From assembly GCF_007828865.1 (NCBI RefSeq), contig NZ_VIVK01000001.1, forward strand, positions 310,001-374,000: a stretch of 64,000 bases of DNA, given 5' to 3'. The first letter of the stretch is position 1. Every line of letters starts with the position of its first letter. The notes under the pieces are model-generated. The model ran no database searches, was not told where the DNA came from, and saw nothing but the letters and a program-made list of their open reading frames with translations. The translations under genes were made by a program, and so were the position numbers. This document shows, one piece after another, positions 48,520 to 57,595 of this stretch. Source of the stretch: Kribbella amoyensis (GTDB lineage: Bacteria; Actinomycetota; Actinomycetes; Propionibacteriales; Kribbellaceae).

Positions 48520-51252
48520 TCACTTCGCGTCGAAGCTGATCTCGGCCGCGGTCCCGAACGGGTTGCCGCCGGCCTCACTCAACTGGACCAGCCGCAGGTA
48601 CCGCGCGGAGGTGGCCGCGATCGGTACCCACTTCGCGTCCGGGCTGTTCGCGAACGTGCCCTTCGACACCGGCTCGCCCCAGTTCACGCCGTCGGTGCTG
48701 AGGTACAGCTCGTAGTCGGCGATCCGGCCGTTGGTCGCGTTCAACCGGGTCTGGTACGTGACCGCGCAGACCGACTTCGTGCTGCCGAGGTCGAGCTGGA
48801 TCTCGTGCGGCGGCGCCGGCTGCTTCGCGGACCACTCGGTGTGCCAGAACGTGGCCGGGTTCCCGTCGATCGCGTTGATCGCGCGGCCGTCCTCGCCGGC
48901 GGTCTCCTCGCTGTCCACGTACGTCACCGCGACGGGCCGGCTCGCCTCGGTCGCACAGCTCAGCCGCAGACCGGCCGTGGTGTCCAGGCGATGCGTGGAG
49001 CGGTTCTGGGTGAAGACCGTGGCGGCTCCGAGGGCGGCTGTCCCGGCGGGGGCGTCCGCCGGCGGCTTCGCGCTGAAGGTGGCGGTCCAGCTGCCACCGG
49101 CCGGGACGGTACCGGTGGTCTGGTTGTTCGGGGCAACGGTCCAGCCGGTCGGCACTGCCGGAGTCACGGTGACCCCGGTGACCGGCGTACCGGTGGTGTT
49201 GTCGACGGTGACGGTCAGCGTGGCCGTACCGCCCGGGGTCACGGTCTGCCGGTCGACGGACGCGACGACCCGCGGTACCGGCTTGAGGGTGAGCGGCGCC
49301 GCCTGGTGGCCGTCGGGCAGTTGCTGGACCAGGCCGCCGTTCGCATCGAACCGGGCGACCATGCGGGTGATCGCGTTGACCAGCGTGACGCGGTCGCCGT
49401 CCTTCGCGAGTTGCCAGCGCTGCAGCCGGTTCGTCGCGTCACAGGTCTGCGCGGTGATCGGGGTGCCGGGCTGGAGGGGCGTGTTGAGGTAGCGGGTACC
49501 CACTCGCGTCTCGGCGCAGCGACCGGTGGCGAGGTTGGTCAGCGTGTAGTAGCCGTCCGTCGTCGGAGTGACGTCCCAGGCGGACTCGGTCCCGCTGAGG
49601 GTGAGCTGGGCGCCCTCGGTGCTGTCCTTCGCGCCCAGGTACTGCTTGCCCGCCGCAACGGTGTACGTGCCGCCGGCCACCGGGACCCGGTCGACGTTGG
49701 CGAAGCCCGGGGCCCGGCCGACCACGTCGGCACGCGCGGCGAAGGCGTCGTACGTCGGGTCGGGCTTCGGCTCGCCCCAGGTGGCCTGGGCGACGTGCCG
49801 CAGCGGCATCCGGATCTCGGCCTCGATCTCGTTCTCGGTGTTGCCCGAGCCGTTGTCCGGCCAGAGGGTGATCTTGGCGCCGGTGATCCCGGTCCGGTCC
49901 GTCACGGTCTCCCCGTCGAAGCGGAGCGGCGTCCAGCCCGAGTCGTACAGCTGCCGCGAGTTCGTCTTGAAGCCGCCGCGGACGTTGTAGAGCGCGTAGG
50001 CCGAGTTCATCACCTGGCGTCCCTCGGCCAGCAACCGGCTCGGCTTGACCCCGCTGCCCAGCCAGTGCTCGACCACGATGTCGTGGTCCAGCGGGACCGT
50101 GGCAGCTGTGGTGATCCCGTCATTCCAGATCCGCAGCGTCTTGCCCTTGGCCTTGACGTAGGCGTTGACCCGGTTGATGAAGTCCACGAAGACGTCCTGC
50201 GGCACCGCGTCCGGGCCGAACTTCTCCCGCGCGTACGCCAGCATCTGCGGGTACTTCGCGTAGTCCGAGCCGAGCATGTACTCGTCCGCGCCCATGTGCC
50301 AGTACGGCGTCCGGAACACGCTCAGGCTCTCGTCGATCAGCTCGGTCAGGAAGGTGAACGCCTCCGGCTTGGTGATGTCGAGCCGGCTGACCTGCTTCTG
50401 CCCGGCGTTGTCGGTGAGCTGCAGGTCCGGGCGGTTCCGCAGGTACGGCTCGATGTGGCCGGGCGAGTTGATCTCCGGCACGATCGTCACGTGGTACTTG
50501 TCCGCCAGTCGTTGCAGGGCAGCGATCTGGGCCTTGGTGTAGTACCCCCACTCGACCGTCTCGGGGTGCACGTCGCTCTTCACCTTGAGCTCGACCCAGA
50601 GCTGGTTGAGCTTCAGGTAGGCGGCGTCCTTGATCAGCCGCTCGAACCACTCGGTGGACACGTTGATCAGGCACGCGCAGACCCCGACCCCGCGCTCGGC
50701 GTACGCCGGGACGTCGACCACGTGACCCGCCGGGACGGCCCGGCCGGCCTTGAGCAGCTGCAGCACCGTCCTGGTCCCGTAGAAGGCGCCCGTGTCGGTC
50801 TTCGCGGTGACGGTGACGGTCTTCCCGACCGTCAGCTCGTACCCCTCGGCGCCGAGGTCGTTGCGCTGGGCATCGAGCTTGACGACCAGGTCGCCGGGCC
50901 GCGCACCCGTGGTACTCCGGACGACCGGCAGGGTCCGGCCGACCACCTCGCGAGCGTCGGCGACGAAGGTCGCCGCCTCGTCGTGCACGGCGGTCTGCCG
51001 GGTCTCGACCAGCACCCGGCTGGTCCGGCCCAGCTCGAACTCACCGGCCGCGGCCTGCCAGCCGGACAGCGCCGGGATCACTTGCGGTGTGGTGGCCGCG
51101 GCTTGCCGGGTCGCGGACTCCTGGGTGGGGGCGGCGACGGCGGTACCGGACACCAGGCCGGCGGCGACCACGGCGGTCGCGACCAGGGCGGCACCTCCCC
51201 TGCGGTTCCATCCGGCGGGGAGTCGGAAGCGTGGTCGGTGGGCGGTCCTCAT
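48520..51252 (-). CDS. Secreted beta-N-acetylhexosaminidase (GH20), multidomain
   Basis: A 910-residue exported exo-hexosaminidase. Signal peptide 1-41 (cleavage near AVA-AP). The GH20b domain is about 55-165. The catalytic barrel (about 170-510) has the D-E pair in WHMGADEYM (D323, E324) used in substrate-assisted catalysis, plus VPEINSPGHIEPYL near 255 and IWNDG near 378. About 520-650 looks like a ricin-type or similar sugar-binding region; 660-750 is a NEW3-like Ig domain (VTPGGTATLTVTVDNTTG); 770-910 is an F5/8C module. The start overlaps the stop of the RpiR regulator gene by 3 bp. Confidence 0.88.
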   Translation of the reverse strand: MRTAHRPRFRLPAGWNRRGGAALVATAVVAAGLVSGTAVAAPTQESATRQAAATTPQVIPALSGWQAAAGEFELGRTSRVLVETRQTAVHDEAATFVADAREVVGRTLPVVRSTTGARPGDLVVKLDAQRNDLGAEGYELTVGKTVTVTAKTDTGAFYGTRTVLQLLKAGRAVPAGHVVDVPAYAERGVGVCACLINVSTEWFERLIKDAAYLKLNQLWVELKVKSDVHPETVEWGYYTKAQIAALQRLADKYHVTIVPEINSPGHIEPYLRNRPDLQLTDNAGQKQVSRLDITKPEAFTFLTELIDESLSVFRTPYWHMGADEYMLGSDYAKYPQMLAYAREKFGPDAVPQDVFVDFINRVNAYVKAKGKTLRIWNDGITTAATVPLDHDIVVEHWLGSGVKPSRLLAEGRQVMNSAYALYNVRGGFKTNSRQLYDSGWTPLRFDGETVTDRTGITGAKITLWPDNGSGNTENEIEAEIRMPLRHVAQATWGEPKPDPTYDAFAARADVVGRAPGFANVDRVPVAGGTYTVAAGKQYLGAKDSTEGAQLTLSGTESAWDVTPTTDGYYTLTNLATGRCAETRVGTRYLNTPLQPGTPITAQTCDATNRLQRWQLAKDGDRVTLVNAITRMVARFDANGGLVQQLPDGHQAAPLTLKPVPRVVASVDRQTVTPGGTATLTVTVDNTTGTPVTGVTVTPAVPTGWTVAPNNQTTGTVPAGGSWTATFSAKPPADAPAGTAALGAATVFTQNRSTHRLDTTAGLRLSCATEASRPVAVTYVDSEETAGEDGRAINAIDGNPATFWHTEWSAKQPAPPHEIQLDLGSTKSVCAVTYQTRLNATNGRIADYELYLSTDGVNWGEPVSKGTFANSPDAKWVPIAATSARYLRLVQLSEAGGNPFGTAAEISFDAK

Positions 51253-52184
51253 CGGCGGTCTCCTCGAGGGCGGCGGGGGCGAACGGAGTGCTTGGTACTG
51301 ATCTCTTCGGTGAGGTCGATGGCTTCGCCGGCTCGGGTCGAGGTGAGCTGGGCGACGCGGATGTAGAGGCAGTCGGTGACGACGAGCTGGGAGTGCCGGG
51401 CGGCCAGGCCCCCGCTGCGGAAGGAGGTCTCGAGGACCGCGGTGGTCAGCACCTCGTCGGCCAGCACGGCCAGCGGCGAGCGCGGGTCGCTGGTGATGCC
51501 GATCGTGGTGGCGCCGCGGTCCTGGGCGAGCTCGACCGGTTCGAGCACCTCCGCGGTCGCGCCGGAGTGCGAGATCGCGACCACCGCGTCGGCCTCGGTG
51601 AGCAACGCGGCCGAGGTGGCGGCGCCGTGCACCTCCGGCCAGGCCCGCACCTGGACGCCGATCCGGAACAGCCGCATCTCCAGCTCGGCCGCGATCGTCG
51701 AGCTGCCGCCGACGCCGTACACGTCGATCCGGCGGGCCGCGGCCAGCGCGTGCGCGGCCCGGTCGAGCGCCTCGAGGTCCAGCTGGTCGACGGTCTGGTT
51801 GATCGCCCGGATGTCCGCGTTCGCGACCACGGTGGCCACCCGGCCGACCGGATCGTCGGCGGCGATGACCGGGCCGAGATCGGTACTCCAGCCCGGCACC
51901 GCGGCCCGGCCGAGCTGGGTCGCGAGCGCGATCCGCAGCTGCTGGTGGCTGGCCAGTCCGATCGCCTGGGCGAACCGGGTCACGCTCGCCTGCGAGACCC
52001 CGGCCCGTTCGGCGAGCGCCGCGGTCGACAGCTCGGCGACCGCGGCCGGCTCGGCGAGCACCGTCTCGGCCACGTGCCGCAGCGCCCCGGTCAGCCGTGG
52101 CAGCGTGGTGCGGACCCGGTCGGCGACATCGGGACCGTCCACTCCCGGCGAGCGGGGCACTGCGGATTCGGGCACGTGAATCAT
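51249..52184 (-). CDS. RpiR/MurR-family regulator (HTH + SIS)
   Basis: A 311-residue transcription factor. Residues 20-100 are the HTH_6 domain (AALAERAGVSQASVTRFAQA); residues 125-265 are a SIS domain with VYGVGGSSTIAAELEM and AISHSGATAEVLEP, which binds a phosphorylated sugar. It is the first gene of the operon with GH20 and GH29, so an amino-sugar or fucose phosphate is the likely signal. A dyad (52188-52212) lies directly before its start codon and could be its own operator. Confidence 0.9.
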   Translation of the reverse strand: MIHVPESAVPRSPGVDGPDVADRVRTTLPRLTGALRHVAETVLAEPAAVAELSTAALAERAGVSQASVTRFAQAIGLASHQQLRIALATQLGRAAVPGWSTDLGPVIAADDPVGRVATVVANADIRAINQTVDQLDLEALDRAAHALAAARRIDVYGVGGSSTIAAELEMRLFRIGVQVRAWPEVHGAATSAALLTEADAVVAISHSGATAEVLEPVELAQDRGATTIGITSDPRSPLAVLADEVLTTAVLETSFRSGGLAARHSQLVVTDCLYIRVAQLTSTRAGEAIDLTEEISTKHSVRPRRPRGDRR

Positions 52185-52187
52185 CCA

Positions 52188-52212
52188 TTCACCGACTGGG
52201 GAGATCGGTGAA
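52188..52212. promoter_or_regulatory. Operator-like dyad TTCACCGA-N9-TCGGTGAA
   Basis: Perfect 8-bp arms, centred 16 bp before the RpiR start codon. The closeness to the gene suits autoregulation of the RpiR-GH20-GH29 operon. Confidence 0.55.
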
Positions 52213-52271
52213 ACAGTGCGTCAGCGCCGTCCTGGTGTCAAGGGGTAACTCCGAATGTCCCGGTCTCCGGG

Positions 52272-53543
52272 TCAGCCGGCGCTGGGTGTGTCCGCCGGGT
52301 AGTTGGGCACGCTGAGCTTCTGCCGGACCAGCCGCGAGTGCCCGTCCGGGAGTTGCTGGCGCAGGAACAGGTACGCCTTGCCGTTGTCGTAGAGCCGGTC
52401 GAAGTTGTGGTCGCCGTAGTCGCCGCCGTCGAAGTCGATCACCGACTGGTAGTTCGCCGTGTCCACGGTGCCGGGGACCAGGAGCTGGGAGAAGTTCCAG
52501 TTCACCAGGTCGGTCGAGGTGCTGTAGCGGATCCCGTCACCAGCCCGGTAGAACGCGAGGTAGTACCCGGACGGCTTGTGGTAGACGACGCTGCGGACCG
52601 GCTGCTGGAACATGGGCGCCGCGACCCGGTGACACGGGCTGTTGGTGACACCAGGGCTGTACGGGTTCGCCATCACCTGGGTGAACTGCGGGTCGGCGGT
52701 GTCGCCGTCCCAGCCGCGCCAGCTGGTGACGTCCGTCGGGTCGTTGTTCCGGAACAGGCAGACGCCCTTCTCCTGACCGGTGTCGCCCGCACTGGTGTAG
52801 ACGAACATGTACGCGTACGTGTCGAGCGCGCCGTTCTTCCGGCCACGGACGATGTTGGACGGGGCGCCGTACCCGATCCAGCCGGCCTTCAGCGTGTTGG
52901 CGTGGCCGGGGTAGACCACCCGGGGATAGATCGCGACATGGTTCGGCACGTTCCCGAATCGGCTGAACTCCAGGTGCGGCCCGGTCACCTGGGCCGTCCA
53001 GACGGCGACCGCGGAGTACCAGCAGGTGTTGCCGTTGTCGGACGGGTCGGTGTGGTCGTCGCAGGTCGGCGGGAGCGGATCGAGCCGGGTGCCGTAGTAG
53101 TCCTCGTGCCCGTAGTCGTAGACGACGTTGCTGCCACTGTCGAACCAGAACCCCTGCAGGAAGGTCTTCTGGTCGAAGTCCTTGATGTGCTCGTCGGTCA
53201 CCGGGACCGTCTCCGAGAAGCTCTCCATCATGAAGTCGCAGTCGAGCGCGGCGGTCCGCGGGTTCGCGGTGAAGCCGGCGACCGAGCCGGTCCACTGGTA
53301 CGCCCGGCCGCGTGGGGTGGCGGTGGCCAGGTGGATGACGTGGGACTGGTCCTCGAAGGCGCGCACCGGGCCGTCGATGTTGACCCGCTCGGCGCACAGG
53401 TCGGTCGGGCTGTTGTGGAACGTCTCCACGGTCGGGTCGACCACGAGGTCCGGTGGGTCGACGGCGACCGCGGCCCGGGACTCGGCCGGAACCGCGGCGG
53501 CGAGCAGGAACAGTGCACCGGTCAGAGCGAGGGCGGCTTTCAC
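52272..53543 (-). CDS. Secreted beta-propeller protein, GH43/GH117-clan-like
   Basis: A 423-residue exported protein. GTG 53543 has GGGAG upstream and begins a signal peptide (AALALTGALFLLAAA). The mature part has propeller-like repeats of Trp/Tyr-rich strands; YYLAFYRAGDGIRYSTSTDL with VNWNF near 360 is characteristic of five-bladed propeller hydrolases (GH32/43/62/117 type). Further conserved-looking stretches are FLQGFWFDSGSNVVYDYG near 135 and NHVAIYPRVVYPGH near 205. Catalytic acids cannot be assigned with confidence. It is divergent from the 1309-residue secreted protein, sharing a 122-bp spacer with nested dyads, so the two are probably coregulated. Confidence 0.6.
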   Translation of the reverse strand: MKAALALTGALFLLAAAVPAESRAAVAVDPPDLVVDPTVETFHNSPTDLCAERVNIDGPVRAFEDQSHVIHLATATPRGRAYQWTGSVAGFTANPRTAALDCDFMMESFSETVPVTDEHIKDFDQKTFLQGFWFDSGSNVVYDYGHEDYYGTRLDPLPPTCDDHTDPSDNGNTCWYSAVAVWTAQVTGPHLEFSRFGNVPNHVAIYPRVVYPGHANTLKAGWIGYGAPSNIVRGRKNGALDTYAYMFVYTSAGDTGQEKGVCLFRNNDPTDVTSWRGWDGDTADPQFTQVMANPYSPGVTNSPCHRVAAPMFQQPVRSVVYHKPSGYYLAFYRAGDGIRYSTSTDLVNWNFSQLLVPGTVDTANYQSVIDFDGGDYGDHNFDRLYDNGKAYLFLRQQLPDGHSRLVRQKLSVPNYPADTPSAG

Positions 53544-53562
53544 GAGGCACTCCCATCGGCAG

Positions 53563-53641
53563 GCAATGTCGTTGTTACATGGTTGACGCAATCCACATAA
53601 TGCGCAAGGCTCCCACACTGTGGATTTCCCGCCGACATTGC
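53563..53641. promoter_or_regulatory. Nested dyads in the divergent spacer
   Basis: Two inverted repeats are nested: outer arms GCAATGTCG (53563-53571) and CGACATTGC (53633-53641), inner arms AATCCACA (53590-53597) and TGTGGATT (53619-53626). Both are perfect and centred near 53602-53608. The region lies between the starts of the two divergent secreted-protein genes and probably holds operators for joint control. Confidence 0.5.
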
Positions 53642-53665
53642 GCGTCTGTGGAAGGACCTGATCCG

Positions 53666-56600
53666 ATGGCCGACGACCTCTCCCGCCGTACCGTGCTCGC
53701 GATCCTCACCGGCACCGCCCTCGCCCCAGCGCTGGGCTCACTCCCCTCCGCGGCCGCTCCGGCCGCACCCGCCAGCGCCGGCGTCCCGCTGCGCGACCTC
53801 GACAAGCCGGGCCTGGTCCTGCGCGAGGTGGCGACGATCAGCGGCCCGACGCACCGGATGGTGTTCCACCGAGCCAGCTGGGACGGCGGCAGCAGCCACG
53901 TGTACGACCTGTGGTTCAACGACCGCGGCACCTGGATCCAGCTGACCGATCCGGCCCGGCGGTTCGACGAGCAGTGGGTGGTGATGGTCGGGACGGACGG
54001 CAGCCCCGGCGACTACTACACCTCGATGACACCGCACTGGGTCAGCCTCGACCAGCTCCGCAAGATCGACAGCCGGACCGTAGAGCTGACCACCGACACC
54101 CCCGGCGAACACCGGTTGACCCTGCGCTGGAGCGTCGCCGGTCCCGACCCGCTGGTCCGGACGACGGTGCTCGCCCGGCGCGAACGGCAGTACGTGCTCG
54201 GCTACCAGAGCGGCGACGCCAAGGACGCGGCCGCGGTCGGCGAGGTGCTCTGCGGGACCCGCCAGCACGCCCGGGTGATCGAGGACGTCGAGTCGCTCGG
54301 CGCCTGGGAGCTGATGGCGCCGATGACGTTGCTGCAGACAACGAAAGCGACCACCGGCGTCTTCGTGGCGAGCGAGTCGCTGCCGTTCGTGCACGAGCGC
54401 GAACTGCTGTCGGCGAACCAGCCGTTCGGGATGAGCCTGCGCAACGAGAAGCGCGGCGTCCAGGCGGTGGCGTTCGCGCCGCAGGCCGGGGTCCGGGCCG
54501 AGCTGAAGGCCAACCAGAGCAGCCGTTTCACCTTCGGCCTGTACGCCCGGCCCGGCTCGGTCAGCGATGCCTACGAGCACGTCGCCCGGGTGCAGTACGG
54601 GTACGACCGGTACCGGCGCAATGTCTACGGCACCTCGATGACGCAGACCGTGTTCAACCTGCTCGACCTGATCAAGGTGGAGCCGCCCGCGCGGGCCGAC
54701 GGCGGGTTCACCCCGTCGCCGAGCGGCTGGTGGGCGCGGGCGAAGAGCTTCGCCGATCCCGAACACGACCAGGCGATCCGTACCTCCACGGCCGGTGTCC
54801 TGCTGGCCGCGGCCCTGTTGTCCGACGACGCCGACCTCTACAAGCGCCGGGCGAGGCCGTTGGTCGAGTTCCACCTGTCCCGGGAGAACCACGCCTGGAC
54901 CCCGGTGAAGGGCAAGATCACCGAGGGCAGCACGTCGTACTACCGGCTCGGCGGTACTCCCGGTGACGCGTCCACGCTGGTCCCGCTCTACCGCCTCGGG
55001 CAGGAGCAGAGCGGTGGCGTCTTCGCGATGGCGATGAACGCGATCCGCAATCGCCCGAACAAGGGCTCCCGGACACCGATGAGCACGCCGCTGCAGGCGT
55101 ACCTGCTGACCGGCAACGCGGCGTACCTGGCGGAGGCCCGGTCCGAGGCTCGGCGGTACGTGCAGCGTGAGGTGGATCCGCCGTACACGAAGAACGTTGC
55201 GGGCAACGGGTTCCAGTACAACTACAGCAAGGCCTGGACCGAGCTCTTCCTGGTCGGGGAGCTTGCCGACGACAACGAGTTGCTGGCGGCCGCCCGGGTG
55301 GAGGCGCGCCGGTTCGTCACCCAGACCCAGCTGCGCCCGGTCCCCAACGGCTCGGTCAAGGTGCCGAACCAGCCGCTCATCCTCGACCAGGCCGACCTGT
55401 GGAAGGACAGCCCGGGGATCTGGGACTACCCCCGCACGACGGTCCCGACCGAGACCGTGCCGGCCTGGGTGGTGTCGACCAACGGCGTCACCTTCGAGCA
55501 GCTCTCGACGTACAAGGTGTATCCGGCCCCGGGGAACACCAATCCGGGGGGCGGGCTCTCCCAGATCCCTGTCTGGGCGTCGTTCCTGGCCCGGCTCGCG
55601 GAACGGACGGGCGACGACCTGCTCCGCGACGTGGCGCACAACCTGGTCGTCGGCCGCTACACGAACTACCCCGGCTACTACAGCCGGCAGCACGACGTCG
55701 CGCACATGAAGCCCGACTTCCCCTACCAGGGCCCGTCCGGGATCAGCTCGGTCTACTACAGCCACATCCCGGCCCAGCTGGGGATGAGCATCGACCACCT
55801 GATCACCCGGCACGTGATCCGGTCCGGCGGGCGGATCAGCATGCCGTCGGACTTCGAGACGAACTACGTCTTCTTCCGGTTCGGGTTGTACGGCCACCGG
55901 CCCGGCACCTTCTACGGCGTCGAGAACGTCTGGCTGACCTTGCCGCGCGGCCTGGTCGACGCGAGTACGCCACAGGTCGACTGGATCGCCGGGGTCGCGG
56001 AAGGGACGCTCTGCCTGAGCCTCACCAACGCGGGCCCGGACCAGCAGCCGGTCACCCTCAAGCTGGATCGAGCCGTCCTCCCCAACCGCACGTACGCGGC
56101 CGAGGTCCACCTGGACGGCCAGGTGCGCCAGGTGACGATCCAGGACGGCCGCCTGACCACGTCCGTCCCCGGCCACGGCATCACCGCCGTCGTCGTTCGC
56201 GGTGCCGAGGTCCACCCGCCGGCCCACGCCCGCCCGGTCCTGCCGTACCGCGGGAAGGCGGACCACCACCTCGACGAGACCAACCCGAACGGGGTCCAGC
56301 GCGCACTGCTGCTCGTCCGCCCGGACGGCGCCGGCTACGACGCGTACGTCCAACTCGCGAACGAACAACCGGCCACCCTGCGGTACCGGATCGGTGAGAG
56401 CGAGCAGGTCGATCTCCCCGCGCCGTACTACCCGAACGAGTGGACCGTGGAGGTCGGCGATCTCACCGCGCCCTTCTCGTACCAGGTGCTCGTCGGCGGA
56501 CAACCGACCACACCCGAGCCCGTCGTTCTCCGGCTGCCGTCGGTGGTCAGCGGCCAGGTGGCAGCGGGGACGACCGTTGCCGGTGACATCTACTGTGCCC

Positions 56601-57595
56601 CGGACACCACGGCCGGCGACAAGTTCCAGGTGACGGTGCGCGCCCGGGTCGGGACCACCGCGCTGTCCGGAGTCCAGGTGGTACTGCGGGTTCCGGATGG
56701 CTGGACGGCGTCTTTGAGGTCCGGGAGCAACGGTGAGCTTGCCGCGGGCGCGCTCGGTACTTGGGCGTACGACGTGACCGTGCCGGGTGAGGCCGCGGCT
56801 GGTACGAAGACTCTGACCGGGCAGGTCACCTGGTCCGGCGGTTCGGCGGATCTCGACCCGGCCGACGTCGAGGTCCTGCAGGCGTTGCGGTTGACGCCGA
56901 TCGTGCTCGACCCGGCCATTCCGATCAAGCCGGGTGCGCAGGTCACCGTCCGCGGTACCGTCCTGAACGTGGGACCGTTGCCCCGGACCACCACGGTCAC
57001 CCTGGTGAAGGCCGCGGGGTGGACCGCCTCGGCGGCCGACGTGGCCATCACCGTCCCCGGCCGCGAGGAGACGACCGTCAGCTTCACGGTGACGGCCCCG
57101 GCGACCGCGGTACCGGGCAGCCAGAACCGGATGACGCTGCGGCTGCCCGACGGGCGAACGGTCGCGGCGAACGTCCTGGTCCAGGGCACGGACGTCATCG
57201 TCGACGACGCGGACCCGTGGCCGAGGTACAGCGAGACCGGCTGGTGGGCGGCGAGCTCGCTGAGCGGCTGGAACCGCACCGCCAGCCGGTACAGCGTGGA
57301 GGGCCGGCTCGGTGGGACCGCGACCTGGCGGCCCGTTCTGGAGAAGGCGGGCCGCTACCTGGTCGCGATCTGGTACCCGAGCAACGCGGCCACGACGACG
57401 GCGGCCGTGTACGTCGTGCGCCACGCGGGTGGCGAGGACCGGTTCGTCGTCAACCAGCAGGAGCAGTCCGGCGGCTGGCGCGAGCTGGGCACCTTCGACT
57501 TCACCGCCGGATCGGACGGCTACGTCCAGGTCCGGGTCGAGGCCGAGGGCTTCCACCGGATCGACGCGGCCCTGTTCCGGCCCGTCGAGGGTTAG
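53666..57595 (+). CDS. Large secreted (alpha/alpha)-toroid protein with NEW3 and golvesin-like domains
   Basis: A 1309-residue exported protein, possibly a new glycoside hydrolase or lyase. The N terminus has SRRTVLAILTGTALAP, a Tat- or Sec-type signal. About 40-320 is a beta-rich domain like the supersandwich of polysaccharide lyases. About 340-800 has helix pairs of an (alpha/alpha) toroid (STAGVLLAAALLSDDADLYK; NYSKAWTELFLVGELADDN; HDVAHMKPDFPYQGPSG). About 960-1150 holds two NEW3-like Ig modules (KFQVTVRARVG; GAQVTVRGTVLNVG). The last 130 residues match a golvesin-type module (ADPWPRYSETGWWAAS, LVAIWYPSN, GGWRELGTFDF). I cannot assign catalytic residues. Its stop overlaps by 4 bp the stop of the convergent MFS gene. 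Confidence 0.6.
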   Translation: MADDLSRRTVLAILTGTALAPALGSLPSAAAPAAPASAGVPLRDLDKPGLVLREVATISGPTHRMVFHRASWDGGSSHVYDLWFNDRGTWIQLTDPARRFDEQWVVMVGTDGSPGDYYTSMTPHWVSLDQLRKIDSRTVELTTDTPGEHRLTLRWSVAGPDPLVRTTVLARRERQYVLGYQSGDAKDAAAVGEVLCGTRQHARVIEDVESLGAWELMAPMTLLQTTKATTGVFVASESLPFVHERELLSANQPFGMSLRNEKRGVQAVAFAPQAGVRAELKANQSSRFTFGLYARPGSVSDAYEHVARVQYGYDRYRRNVYGTSMTQTVFNLLDLIKVEPPARADGGFTPSPSGWWARAKSFADPEHDQAIRTSTAGVLLAAALLSDDADLYKRRARPLVEFHLSRENHAWTPVKGKITEGSTSYYRLGGTPGDASTLVPLYRLGQEQSGGVFAMAMNAIRNRPNKGSRTPMSTPLQAYLLTGNAAYLAEARSEARRYVQREVDPPYTKNVAGNGFQYNYSKAWTELFLVGELADDNELLAAARVEARRFVTQTQLRPVPNGSVKVPNQPLILDQADLWKDSPGIWDYPRTTVPTETVPAWVVSTNGVTFEQLSTYKVYPAPGNTNPGGGLSQIPVWASFLARLAERTGDDLLRDVAHNLVVGRYTNYPGYYSRQHDVAHMKPDFPYQGPSGISSVYYSHIPAQLGMSIDHLITRHVIRSGGRISMPSDFETNYVFFRFGLYGHRPGTFYGVENVWLTLPRGLVDASTPQVDWIAGVAEGTLCLSLTNAGPDQQPVTLKLDRAVLPNRTYAAEVHLDGQVRQVTIQDGRLTTSVPGHGITAVVVRGAEVHPPAHARPVLPYRGKADHHLDETNPNGVQRALLLVRPDGAGYDAYVQLANEQPATLRYRIGESEQVDLPAPYYPNEWTVEVGDLTAPFSYQVLVGGQPTTPEPVVLRLPSVVSGQVAAGTTVAGDIYCAPDTTAGDKFQVTVRARVGTTALSGVQVVLRVPDGWTASLRSGSNGELAAGALGTWAYDVTVPGEAAAGTKTLTGQVTWSGGSADLDPADVEVLQALRLTPIVLDPAIPIKPGAQVTVRGTVLNVGPLPRTTTVTLVKAAGWTASAADVAITVPGREETTVSFTVTAPATAVPGSQNRMTLRLPDGRTVAANVLVQGTDVIVDDADPWPRYSETGWWAASSLSGWNRTASRYSVEGRLGGTATWRPVLEKAGRYLVAIWYPSNAATTTAAVYVVRHAGGEDRFVVNQQEQSGGWRELGTFDFTAGSDGYVQVRVEAEGFHRIDAALFRPVEG

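Noticed and set aside
48376..51366. A 996-codon plus-strand frame opposite the GH20 gene
   Set aside because: Shadow frame of Arg, Val, Gly and Asp repeats; the GH20 catalytic motifs are on the minus strand.
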